Below are positions 8,095-16,133 of a DNA stretch of 21,891 bases, piece by piece; the first letter of the stretch is position 1, and every line of letters begins with the position of its first letter. This DNA is from CAYXXZ01 sp964469165 (GTDB lineage Bacteria; Pseudomonadota; Gammaproteobacteria; Pseudomonadales; Porticoccaceae): contig CAYXXZ010000049.1 of NCBI GenBank assembly GCA_964469165.1, positions 1 to 21,891 of the forward strand, in the 5' to 3' direction. The notes beneath the pieces are model-generated. The model was not told the origin of the DNA. It did not search any database and saw nothing but the letters and a program-made list of their open reading frames with translations. A program made the position numbers and the translations under genes.

Positions 8095-8589
8095 TTATAC
8101 AAGGTAGACATCAAGAAGAATCTCAGGGATGTCGTTCAATATAATGGTTTTCTTGCTGAGGATTGACCATCTTTGAGAATCATCGCAGATGCGGTATTCC
8201 GCGCGGCCGAAATTGAAAGATTGAGAGCCATTCAGAAACGCACTCACCTGCCAGCTAGATATTACATTGAGAATACCGTCGTCACTCTTCACATCAAGCA
8301 CAGTGAAGTTGTGACTCGTCCGCACCTCTATATTGGCCGCTCCGGACAGCCCACCCGTAATCCTTGTCACTCGATCTTCAAGTCCTGCACGGTTACTGTA
8401 ATAAATCAAGGATACTTCTCTCCGAGGGTCTGAAGAGAGCTGCTCATCATCTGTCCATGCCGGCATCCAGTATTCCGCATTTTTGTCATACAAGGCCAAC
8501 CAGGAATCCCATTCTTTTGTATCCAGGTAAAGTGCCTCCTGACCCAAAAACCGCTGAACTTGTTGCCAAATATTGATGTCCCCATTCAT
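8095..8589 (-). CDS. Aromatic ring-hydroxylating dioxygenase, beta (small) subunit, BenB-like
   Basis: A 164-residue protein of the SnoaL/NTF2-like fold that forms the structural trimer in the alpha3-beta3 dioxygenase. The WDSWLALYDKNAEYWMPAW block and the later LIYYSNRAGLEDRV stretch are strongly characteristic of the benzoate/toluate/anthranilate dioxygenase small subunits (BenB, XylY, AntB). A GTG at 8598 would add three residues, but the AGGA overlapping the alpha stop codon is ten bases before the ATG at 8589 and only one before the GTG, so I choose the ATG. The alpha stop (TAG at 8602-8604) is 12 nt upstream, suggesting translational coupling. Confidence 0.93.
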   Translation of the reverse strand: MNGDINIWQQVQRFLGQEALYLDTKEWDSWLALYDKNAEYWMPAWTDDEQLSSDPRREVSLIYYSNRAGLEDRVTRITGGLSGAANIEVRTSHNFTVLDVKSDDGILNVISSWQVSAFLNGSQSFNFGRAEYRICDDSQRWSILSKKTIILNDIPEILLDVYLV

Positions 8590-8601
8590 ATCACGCACGT
8601 C

Positions 8602-9948
8602 CTAATTAATTTCTTTTTCAAGAGCAGAAAGAAGGCGCTTTCGCCAATCCCGGTACATAGCGACATAAATCCCTTCGTTTCCTGGCTCATTCTCACCGCT
8701 TAGAACAGCATTGAAACCAATTTCCGCCCCCATCTTTCCTGCCCCTTCTTCAAAGGCCCGGCCACCGCGTGAAATGTCGCTCCAACGTGCGGCTCGACCA
8801 CCGAAACCCATCTGGCAATAAGTAAACTCCGCCAGATCGTCCGGTGTTGCCAGGCCACTGGCGTTATAGAAGTCCTCGTACTGCCGCAATCTCTTTTCTC
8901 TCGCTGCTGGTTCCTCACCTTCCGGAGCAAAGCAGTAAGTCGTCACTTCTGTCTTATCGACCGATATGGGTCTGACTATTCTCAATTGCGTACAGGCAGA
9001 GTCCATCAAGTACACGTTAGGCGCCAACAAGAGGTTTCTAATACTCGCCAGCATCCAGTTTGTTTTGGCTGCACCGTGCTTTTCCAGCAGATAATCCCTG
9101 TATTGAAACGTCGGTCGATCTGTTTGGTTGGGATATTCTGACCAGATGACACCATGGCCATTCTCAAAGGCCTGAAACCCACCCTTGTAGCGGTCGATAC
9201 CACTTAAATCCAATGCTTTAGTATCTAAGGCAGACTCTCCCTTCATGCGCCTCATGGTCTGTTGTACGTAGCTGGCGTGCACTGATCCCGCATGGTAGCC
9301 ATCCAGGCCATTTTCCGCCGACAGTTTCCAATTACCAGGATACGTATACATCGTGGTACCGCGGACCACTTCCCATTTTGCATCCGGCGTTTGATCCAAC
9401 ACCAGATCGATCAGCTTGTATGCCTCTCCCAAGTATTCATCAAGCGGTTGAACACCTGGGTTTATGCTTGCGAAGATAAATCCTCGATAACTCTCTACCC
9501 TGAGTTGAGGCATCCCCAGCTTCTCACGAGAAAAACTGTCAGGATAGGCCCCTCTCTCTTCGGTCGTGACACCAATAAGATCACCTCGACTGCTGTAGAC
9601 CCAGCCATGGAACCGGCACATGTGGTTGCGCTTGTTACCCGCTTTTGATCGGCACACCACCGCTCCGCGATGAGAGCAAACGTTCAACATACATCGAAGA
9701 ACACCCGTGTTATCGCGTGTAACGATGACTGGCTGCCGGCCCACCCAGGTCGTTATGAAATCGTTGCGATTCCTTACCTGACTTTCGTGCGCAACATACA
9801 CCCAATTATTTTCGAATATGTGGCGAAGCTCAAACTCAAACAAGTCTGGATCAGTGTAAATGGCCCTGTCCAATCGATAATCTTCCGTATCATCAACCAC
9901 CGCCCACTCACTGATCTTTTCTTTCAAGCGATCCTTGGAAATCTGCAT
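8602..9948 (-). CDS. Aromatic ring-hydroxylating dioxygenase, alpha (large) subunit, BenA-like
   Basis: The 448-residue catalytic subunit of a Rieske non-heme iron oxygenase, which adds both atoms of O2 to an aromatic ring to give a cis-dihydrodiol. The Rieske [2Fe-2S] ligands are C91-x-H93 and C111-x2-H114. The mononuclear iron site is H219 and H224, within ENGLDGYHAGSVH, with bridging D216, and a carboxylate at D370 or D371 (ATPDDLAEF). The spacing and the NWKLSAENGLDGYH segment place it with benzoate, toluate and anthranilate dioxygenases rather than naphthalene or biphenyl enzymes, so an aromatic carboxylate substrate is likely (inference). The ATG at 9948 is 14 nt after the extradiol gene stop, with AGAGG upstream. 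No ferredoxin or reductase is encoded nearby; electrons must come from a component elsewhere. Confidence 0.95.
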   Translation of the reverse strand: MQISKDRLKEKISEWAVVDDTEDYRLDRAIYTDPDLFEFELRHIFENNWVYVAHESQVRNRNDFITTWVGRQPVIVTRDNTGVLRCMLNVCSHRGAVVCRSKAGNKRNHMCRFHGWVYSSRGDLIGVTTEERGAYPDSFSREKLGMPQLRVESYRGFIFASINPGVQPLDEYLGEAYKLIDLVLDQTPDAKWEVVRGTTMYTYPGNWKLSAENGLDGYHAGSVHASYVQQTMRRMKGESALDTKALDLSGIDRYKGGFQAFENGHGVIWSEYPNQTDRPTFQYRDYLLEKHGAAKTNWMLASIRNLLLAPNVYLMDSACTQLRIVRPISVDKTEVTTYCFAPEGEEPAAREKRLRQYEDFYNASGLATPDDLAEFTYCQMGFGGRAARWSDISRGGRAFEEGAGKMGAEIGFNAVLSGENEPGNEGIYVAMYRDWRKRLLSALEKEIN

Positions 9949-9962
9949 GATCTGCTTACCTC

Positions 9963-10898
9963 TTACTTACAATCTTGCTCTCTGATATGGCGTCCAGCGT
10001 TAGTGGTATCCAAGTCGAGCCCGTAACCCTTGCTGCCGACCTCGTGACCAAAAATATCCCAGGTGTAATATTCATCCTGGTTAGGCGGCTGACGACTGTT
10101 CCACGCCAGCTCCCAAACCCAACCTGACGGATTACCGACATAGAATGAAAGCGCCTGGTCGTTGGAATGCATACCCAAGTCAAGAGGAACGTCTAGCTTT
10201 TTCGTCCGCACGATATCTCTGGCCAGACCGAGATCCTTGATATCCATATATTCAATAGCCAAGTGGTTTACCCTTTTTTCCATAGGGCCGAGGTCGAACT
10301 GAACAGTGTGCTGGCGCTGATTGCAGTGCATAAAGAATGGACGCACCACCATGTCATTCGGCAGCCTTAGTTTGTATTGCGTGTTTCCTTTAAGACCCAA
10401 CAAGCGATAAAACTCATAGGCCCCCCGGCCATCATTTTCTCTCAGAGCGATGTGCCCCAGCCCCAGGTTACCACTCCGGAACTTTCCGAACATTCTTCGA
10501 CCTGGGTGAAATGGCTTATGCCCCTCAATCTGGGGACCCCAGAAAATTTCTGTCTCTATTCCACCCGGAGAAGTCAGCTTTATCATCCCCATCACGTATC
10601 TTTCGTCTGCTTCCTCCTTGCTGCACGCATGATACTGTATGGAATTTTCATCCAACTTTTTCTTCAATAACTCCAGGCTAGGTTCGTCTGCAACTCGCCA
10701 ACCAACATATGCCAGATCATCGGCCCCATTCGCGTGCAAGACGACCCTGTGATGCCAGTCGTCCAACCGGAGATAGCACCGATCCTCTTCATTTTCGTCT
10801 ACCCACTCCATACCCACGACGTCGGTAGCGAATTTTCTCCAGGCATCTAAATCACTAACACCTAGCCCGATATAACCCAACTCAGTTACGAAAGACAT
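9963..10898 (-). CDS. Two-domain extradiol ring-cleavage dioxygenase (BphC-like, VOC family)
   Basis: A 311-residue type I extradiol dioxygenase that opens a catecholic ring next to the diol. It has two vicinal-oxygen-chelate domains (about 1-130 and 140-300). By comparison with 2,3-dihydroxybiphenyl dioxygenase, Fe(II) is held by H149 (GLGHIAL), H212 (RVNHLAIEY) and E263 (WVWELAW). Second-sphere residues H197 (QRQHTVQFD), H244 (GMHSND) and Y253 (SFYVGNPSG) are all conserved. The two-domain architecture is associated with catechols bearing a bulky substituent, but the true substrate is open. The ATG at 10898 has GGAG six bases upstream. It is the first gene of the catabolic run: alpha, beta and the PdxA-like gene follow with gaps of only 12 to 18 nt. 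Confidence 0.93.
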   Translation of the reverse strand: MSFVTELGYIGLGVSDLDAWRKFATDVVGMEWVDENEEDRCYLRLDDWHHRVVLHANGADDLAYVGWRVADEPSLELLKKKLDENSIQYHACSKEEADERYVMGMIKLTSPGGIETEIFWGPQIEGHKPFHPGRRMFGKFRSGNLGLGHIALRENDGRGAYEFYRLLGLKGNTQYKLRLPNDMVVRPFFMHCNQRQHTVQFDLGPMEKRVNHLAIEYMDIKDLGLARDIVRTKKLDVPLDLGMHSNDQALSFYVGNPSGWVWELAWNSRQPPNQDEYYTWDIFGHEVGSKGYGLDLDTTNAGRHIREQDCK

Positions 10899-11106
10899 TA
10901 CTTACTCCGCAAATAAACTTAACAGCTCTGTAATTTGCTAGGTGCCCAAACCGTCCTTGGTCAAAAAATTCCTTTTCAATTTACTTCCAATCTGGGCTTT
11001 ATCATCATCCTTTACCTTCTTTCGCACTATCTGCCATAAAGGCTCTTCCTAGCTAACAAGAGTCACTTTCCTTGTATTCAGCAGCAGTGCGTCTATCACA
11101 ATCAAC
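10899..11106 (-). other. Intergenic gap with an amber-interrupted relic frame
   Basis: This 208-nt gap separates the TonB receptor stop from the extradiol start. On the minus strand one frame reads through nearly all of it with protein-like composition: EEPLWQIVRKKVKDDDK, then AQIGSKLKRNFLTKDGLGT, then QITELLSLFAE. It is broken by two TAG codons (11049-11051 and 10938-10940) and ends in TAA (10902-10904). I do not recognise the product. It may be a decayed small gene or chance. I see no clear promoter for the dioxygenase operon, which could instead be transcribed from the receptor promoter. Confidence 0.35.
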
Positions 11107-13617
11107 CTAGAAAAGGGTTATTTCTAGCGCAGCGCCAAATGTCAAGGGAGGAGCGGCTGCCTCTGCATCTCCAAACGAAGATTCAGTTGAATAATAGGAA
11201 TACTCCTCGTCTAGCAGGTTTTTACCGTAAATCCTCAGACGATACATCTCGCTCAAACTTGTCCAGGATATTTCAGCGTTGACGATCGTATAAGAGTCTT
11301 CCTTCATGCGGTTACTGGGTTCCCAATAAAAGCCATCGTTGTAGGCAATATTGCTACTAAGCGAAAATGTACCTACATCCGTTGTCTTATTATAAACAGG
11401 TCCCAGGTTATACGTATATTTCGGAGAACGGACCATGGTGTTTCCGCTACAGTCGCCGACTGTTCTGATATTTCCTGCACCCAGCGGACCAAGCGCCACC
11501 GGACTTGGTGTATTAATCGCACAGCCAGGGAATGAGCTGTACTCCGCATCAAGATAGGCCATTCCAAACCGCAGATTCAAATTTTCGGACAGTACGGCTT
11601 CGCCCTCTATTTCCAGGCCCTTTACATCTGCCTCGGCCGCGTTAAGCAGCAAACTGGCGCCTCCATCGATTTTGACTAACTGAATATTCTCGTAGTCATA
11701 AAAGAAACCCGAGATATTGAATCTTAAGCGATTATCAAAAAAATCTCCCTTCATACCTACTTCGTACGCATCCAGAATCTCGGGCTCAACTGGTTGCTGC
11801 ACCATTCCTCCAGACAGCACGGTGTTATACACCCCGCTCTTGAAGCCCCTATTGTGGCTTACATAAAGAAGCAAGTTATCACCCAACTGATGATCTAAAG
11901 CAACACGCCATGTCGTTTCATCAAAATCTTTCTCATCAGCGTATGTGAACACTCCGCCTTCTGGAGCAATCGGGGTTGCGGGAGGCGCAAACGGATTAAC
12001 GGTATAACCAGAGAGCTCGCGGTTATCGGTAGTCCATCTGACTCCCAGAGTTAGCTTTGTACTCTCCAACAATTCATAGGACCCCTGCGCAAAAATAGCG
12101 TAAGATTCCGTGTCCAACGAGTTGAAAGCCATCGTATCCCCCACATAGGGAATGCTTAGCCCTGTAAAACGAATTGGATCATATTCAGACTTATCATTCC
12201 AATAGAAGCCCCCCACGATCCAGTCGTACGGCTTGCTGTCATCATTGGACTGAATCTGAATTTCTTGACTGAACGTAGAGACTTCCTGATTTATAATTAC
12301 ATGAATTAACGGAATCAGTGCACTATCCTGGTCCAGCTTTTGAGTGTTACTACTGTTCTTGTACGAGCTTATACTCACTAGATCAAAGCTATTAAAGGAG
12401 TGCTCGATTCGACCACTTAATCCCCATCCTTGATTATCAATTTCTGTTTGAAAATCTGAACTCGTGTCATGAAAATCGTCTAGCGGCATAGTGCCCGCTA
12501 AGCAACCAAACGTTGCAGTGCCTGCACACTGTCTTTTAATCCCAATATCCCCCAAAGACTCTCCCCACGAACCCGAAATTTTCACTGTTGTTCTATCACT
12601 TGGCGTATAGAGCCACTTCGATCTTATACTCGTATGCTCGTCAAACCCTGCACCTATTCCCGTGAATGGATTTTCTCCGAAGCGACCATTTTGTCTCTGA
12701 AGGGAGATAGCTAGATCTGCAGCCACATTTTCTGTTATTCCTGTAGAGCCATAAAAATTTCCACCATAGGTTTCGTAGTTACCCGCACTAACCCCTACCT
12801 TTAGCTGTTTTTCATGGGTCGGATCTTTTGTGATTACGTGTATCACACCGCCAGTTGTATTACGTCCGAACAGTGTTCCCTGAGGGCCTTTCAGAATTTC
12901 TATTCGTTCAATGTTATTGAACGCACCGACTTGCTCTACCATGCCATTGTAGTAGACGCCATCTATATACATCGCAACGCTGGACTCATCGCCAGCGGAA
13001 GCATTTTGGTTTCCCACACCACGGATGAAATTTGTTGCAGCACCTATCTGCCGGCTCATCTGTAGACCTGGCGTCACGTCACCAATTTCATCCGTCTTAA
13101 AAACGCCAGCACTTTCGAGTTGATTGGCACTAAATGCTGAAATTGAAATAGGTACATCTTGCATACTTTCCTGCCGTTTTTGAGCAGTAACAATTATTTC
13201 CTCTACCCCTCCCCGTCCTCTTGCCTCAGCAGTGTCGTTAGAATCTTGAGGCAATCGAGATAACGTAGCAGAATCTCGGCTTACTAATTGCTCTCCACGT
13301 CCAGCACGAATAGCATATGCCTGCCCATCAACAGACTCCACAGAAAGCCCCGTATTAGCTAATAATATCTGCAAGGCTTCTTCCGGCGCATAAGTGCCAT
13401 TGACTGAGGGCGCGGTGATATCTGTCGCGACATCATCAAATACTGCCACCTGCAACCCGGTCTGGCGAGCAAAATCGTTTATTGATTGCCCCAAGGGTTG
13501 AGATGCAATATTCAGTTTCACAATATTACTGTCAGCCGCATTTACAATGACTGAAGCAGTAAATATAGCGGCCCCAACAGCAATCGCACGTTTCCGCCAC
13601 GGGTTATTTATCAGCAT
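11107..13617 (-). CDS. TonB-dependent receptor with N-terminal STN signalling domain
   Basis: An 836-residue outer-membrane beta-barrel transporter. Residues 1-27 are a signal peptide (VIVNA cleavage). Residues 34-104 form an STN (secretin and TonB N-terminal) domain, with IASQPLGQSINDFARQTGLQ, which in FecA-type transducers touches the periplasmic FecR domain. A serine- and arginine-rich linker leads to the TonB box EEIIVTAQ (139-146). The plug domain runs to about 290 and the barrel ends in the aromatic residue F836 needed for assembly. The ATG at 13617 has AGAGG eight bases before it. The substrate is unknown: its position just upstream of the dioxygenase operon on the same strand suggests an aromatic compound, whereas the sigma/FecR genes beyond it are usually linked to iron carriers. 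Signalling-competent architecture is clear; the ligand is inference. Confidence 0.93.
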   Translation of the reverse strand: MLINNPWRKRAIAVGAAIFTASVIVNAADSNIVKLNIASQPLGQSINDFARQTGLQVAVFDDVATDITAPSVNGTYAPEEALQILLANTGLSVESVDGQAYAIRAGRGEQLVSRDSATLSRLPQDSNDTAEARGRGGVEEIIVTAQKRQESMQDVPISISAFSANQLESAGVFKTDEIGDVTPGLQMSRQIGAATNFIRGVGNQNASAGDESSVAMYIDGVYYNGMVEQVGAFNNIERIEILKGPQGTLFGRNTTGGVIHVITKDPTHEKQLKVGVSAGNYETYGGNFYGSTGITENVAADLAISLQRQNGRFGENPFTGIGAGFDEHTSIRSKWLYTPSDRTTVKISGSWGESLGDIGIKRQCAGTATFGCLAGTMPLDDFHDTSSDFQTEIDNQGWGLSGRIEHSFNSFDLVSISSYKNSSNTQKLDQDSALIPLIHVIINQEVSTFSQEIQIQSNDDSKPYDWIVGGFYWNDKSEYDPIRFTGLSIPYVGDTMAFNSLDTESYAIFAQGSYELLESTKLTLGVRWTTDNRELSGYTVNPFAPPATPIAPEGGVFTYADEKDFDETTWRVALDHQLGDNLLLYVSHNRGFKSGVYNTVLSGGMVQQPVEPEILDAYEVGMKGDFFDNRLRFNISGFFYDYENIQLVKIDGGASLLLNAAEADVKGLEIEGEAVLSENLNLRFGMAYLDAEYSSFPGCAINTPSPVALGPLGAGNIRTVGDCSGNTMVRSPKYTYNLGPVYNKTTDVGTFSLSSNIAYNDGFYWEPSNRMKEDSYTIVNAEISWTSLSEMYRLRIYGKNLLDEEYSYYSTESSFGDAEAAAPPLTFGAALEITLF

Positions 13618-13698
13618 TATGATTACCTCTTCGATAAGATTTATTGTTTGTGTATTTACTTAGAATCTCTTAACAATCAAAACCGGGTACAGATATTT

Positions 13699-14046
13699 TC
13701 AGTTCGTCCTTTTTAGCTTTTCCCTTTGAATAATATAAGTCCTATTACCTATATGTTCATACTGCAATCCTGTATTTTCCAACAGAATCCTTAATGCCAT
13801 TTGAGGTGTATATATTCCCTGAAGTGAGGGAACAGTAGAATCTGCACCAACCTCGTCAAACAGCACCACCTGCAAGCCTGTCTGCCGAGCCAACTCATTG
13901 AGTGACTTGCCCAAAGGTTGAGACTCAATGGCTATCTGCATTCTTTCCTGGCTTTCCTGACCATCCACCAAGGCGGCAGCCAATCCTATCCATAAAAACA
14001 GCAAAATCAGGCCTGCCACGATTATGCCTTTCTGCCATGCGAACAA
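13699..14046 (-). CDS. STN-domain-only small protein
   Basis: A short protein with one hydrophobic segment (AGLILLFLWIGLAAAL) followed by one STN domain (IESQPLGKSLNELARQTGLQ ...TYIIQRE) and no plug or barrel. It is strikingly similar to the STN domain of the neighbouring receptor along its whole length. No ATG precedes the domain in frame. The best start is a TTG at 14046 with GGAG eight bases upstream, giving 115 residues; a TTG at 14088 would open the frame directly after a TAG. It lies 81 nt upstream of the receptor. It could be a standalone signalling modulator, or the remnant of a duplicated receptor that lost its plug and barrel. The intact frame favours function, the missing ATG the reverse. 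Confidence 0.6.
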   Translation of the reverse strand: MFAWQKGIIVAGLILLFLWIGLAAALVDGQESQERMQIAIESQPLGKSLNELARQTGLQVVLFDEVGADSTVPSLQGIYTPQMALRILLENTGLQYEHIGNRTYIIQREKLKRTN

Positions 14047-14218
14047 CTCATCTACTCCAGTTATTTTGGCTTTATTGTTGCGTATCAACTATGTCTGGTG
14101 TTGCGCATAAAACTGTGTATTGGTAAAGTCTTGCCATCGCTGGATTACCTTAGCAGCGGAGCTTGGCCTACAAACAGATACCAGTACCCACTTTTTCTTC
14201 AATAGCAGTCTCACCTTA

Positions 14219-14236
14219 TATAGCTATAGCTATAAT
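14219..14236 (+). promoter_or_regulatory. Candidate promoter or operator upstream of the sigma factor
   Basis: TATAAT at 14231-14236 matches a sigma-70 -10 box exactly and overlaps a perfect 16-bp palindrome, TATAGCTATAGCTATA (14219-14234). No good -35 box is evident 16-18 nt upstream. The sigma gene starts 70 nt downstream. The palindrome could be an operator, or just A+T-rich chance. Confidence 0.4.
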
Positions 14237-14305
14237 GGCCTGTGCGCTGGGTGGCAAGCGGCACGCATACCCAGGGACGCAAAATAGACATAACCCGAGA
14301 GCACC

Positions 14306-14824
14306 ATGGCAAAAGCTGATCACACCCTGGCCGAACTGGCATTCGAACGCTACCGCGGCGGCCTGCAACGCTATCTCATGCGGCGTCTGAACAATGTGGA
14401 CGATGCTCAGGATCTTGCCCAGGAGGTGTATCTGCGGCTGCTGCGCGTGGAGAAGGAGGAGCTTGTCCTCTACCCTCAGGCTTACATGTACCGGATTGCA
14501 TCCAATGTGGTGTACGAGTTCAGACTGCGTGACAGCAGGGAGAAAGAGTGGTTGGTGATAAACTCCGAGGTTGCCGACGTGGCTTCGGCTGAGGTGAGTA
14601 CCGGGGAGAACGAGGAGCAGGCTCGTGCCCTCCATTCGCAGCGTGAAGCGCAGCGCCTGCTATCATCTCTATCAGCAACCGAGAAAGCGATTGTGGTTAT
14701 GCAAAAGCAACAGGGAATGTCCTATGCGGAGATCGCCGAAGCACTCGGCCTGTCGATTCACACCGTAAAAAAATACCTGTTTCGTGCCTTGTTGCAACTG
14801 CGCAAGCACGCGGGCAAGGGGTAG
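14306..14824 (+). CDS. ECF RNA polymerase sigma factor (FecI-like)
   Basis: A 172-residue extracytoplasmic-function sigma factor. Region 2 lies at about 9-80 with DDAQDLAQEVYLRLL (32-46) for core binding and MYRIASNVVYEFRLRD (61-76) for -10 recognition. A polar linker follows, then region 4 (113-168) with the helix-turn-helix SYAEIAEALGLSIHTVKKYLF (139-159) for -35 recognition. Region 3 is absent, as expected. It likely drives the receptor and possibly the catabolic operon once released or activated by its FecR partner, whose gene starts only 9 nt downstream. The start ATG at 14306 is preceded by a weak GAGAG site. It is divergent from the STN-only gene across a 259-nt gap. Confidence 0.92.
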   Translation: MAKADHTLAELAFERYRGGLQRYLMRRLNNVDDAQDLAQEVYLRLLRVEKEELVLYPQAYMYRIASNVVYEFRLRDSREKEWLVINSEVADVASAEVSTGENEEQARALHSQREAQRLLSSLSATEKAIVVMQKQQGMSYAEIAEALGLSIHTVKKYLFRALLQLRKHAGKG

Positions 14825-14833
14825 AGGCTTACC

Positions 14834-15940
14834 ATGACATCCTCTCTTCACAATGACAAACTGAGCATTCAGGAACAGGCGGCCCAGTGGCTGATAGAGC
14901 TGCAGGATACCAACCCGGCCCTGCAGAAATCGTTTGCCTTATGGCTTCGCGAATCCCCCAGGCACGTGGAGGAGTTTCTTTTCATCAATGCCCTGTGGCA
15001 TGAGCTCGATAATATCGAGGCACATTCGTCGGCCGAACTGGAAATACTGGTGGCTGAAGCTCAGGAAATGCATGCGTCATCAAACGTCGTCGAATTACAT
15101 ACTGATCGCCAAAGCCTGGACGAGAACCCTCCCCTGGATACCCGCCCCGCAAGAAAATATCACCGTCCCTTTGTGGCAGCGGCGACTGTAATGCTTTGCG
15201 TCTCCCTCGTCATTGCCTGGCAATGGCTTCCCGCCTTTATGGGAAATGACACCTATAGCACCATGCTGGGAGAGCAACGCACGGTACGACTCAAAGACGG
15301 TTCCCTGGTTCACTTGAATACGAACACCAAGGTAGAAACCCATTTTTCCTTCAAAGGCAGAGATATAACGCTTTTGGATGGAGAAGCCCTGTTCGATGTC
15401 GCCAAAGATCCCGACAGACCATTCCGGGTTCGTTCGAACAAGAACATCATTCAGGCTATCGGCACGCAGTTCAACGTCTACCAGCATGGAGATGTCACCA
15501 AGGTAGCCGTTATTGAAGGTATCGTGGGCATTGATCCAGACAGAAAACTCCAACCGCAGCATCAGCAGTCCGTTGACCTATCTTCACACAGCGCAGTGAA
15601 GGTCTCCGTCGATCCGGCAAGGCTCGTCGCTGGCCAGGAGGCGGCTCTCGGCCCCAACGGGGAAGTGCTCAGTCTGATAGAGACGGACGTTCGCAATGCC
15701 ATTGCATGGCGCACACGCAGATTGGTTTTTCAATCCCAATCGCTCTCTGAGGTTGCAGCCCAGTTCAACCGCTACAATCGCCTTCAGATACGGATTGAAG
15801 GGGACGAGCTGGCAGCGAAGCGTCTCACAGGCACCTTCAACGCGGATGACCCCAAAACCCTGATACGCTTTCTGGCTGCCGGACAAGATCTGCAGGTGGA
15901 TCGCAGCGGCAACAACGTGGTAATACGTCAGGCGCGCTGA
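14834..15940 (+). CDS. FecR-like transmembrane sigma regulator
   Basis: A 368-residue inner-membrane anti-sigma/pro-sigma protein. The cytoplasmic N-terminus (about 10-60) has the FecR leader pattern: AAQWLIELQD, FALWLRESPRHVEEF, and the tryptophan spacing known for sigma contact. One transmembrane segment lies at 113-131. The periplasmic FecR domain (about 140-235) reads LGEQRTVRLKDGSLVHLNTNTK...GEALFDVAKD. The C-terminal 300-366 segment (AAQFNRYNRLQIRIEGDELAAKRLTGTFNADD region) is the DUF4974/STN-like part that receives the signal from the receptor. The ATG at 14834 has AGAGG upstream, 9 nt after the sigma stop, implying one operon with the sigma gene. No terminator is obvious after it; the 193 nt to 16133 hold no gene I accept. 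Confidence 0.93.
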   Translation: MTSSLHNDKLSIQEQAAQWLIELQDTNPALQKSFALWLRESPRHVEEFLFINALWHELDNIEAHSSAELEILVAEAQEMHASSNVVELHTDRQSLDENPPLDTRPARKYHRPFVAAATVMLCVSLVIAWQWLPAFMGNDTYSTMLGEQRTVRLKDGSLVHLNTNTKVETHFSFKGRDITLLDGEALFDVAKDPDRPFRVRSNKNIIQAIGTQFNVYQHGDVTKVAVIEGIVGIDPDRKLQPQHQQSVDLSSHSAVKVSVDPARLVAGQEAALGPNGEVLSLIETDVRNAIAWRTRRLVFQSQSLSEVAAQFNRYNRLQIRIEGDELAAKRLTGTFNADDPKTLIRFLAAGQDLQVDRSGNNVVIRQAR

Positions 15941-16133
15941 TTGCATGGCGCAGCAAGACGCGGATGAAGGTATCCTGCGCTGGCTCGCTGCTGTCGAGGC
16001 GGCTGCGCAGCCAGTTGTACCGTCAGCGGTGATGGACGACATACAAGGGCGTCACCGGATTCGGCGATACGGCTTCACCCCTCAATGCCGGTTTCTCTTG
16101 GTTTTTGAAGCAGGGCCATGCAATGGCCAAGGA

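Noticed and set aside
16114..16128. GGCCAT-GCA-ATGGCC hairpin after the TPR-like gene
   Set aside because: The stem is only six pairs and no T run follows on the minus strand, so I do not call a terminator.
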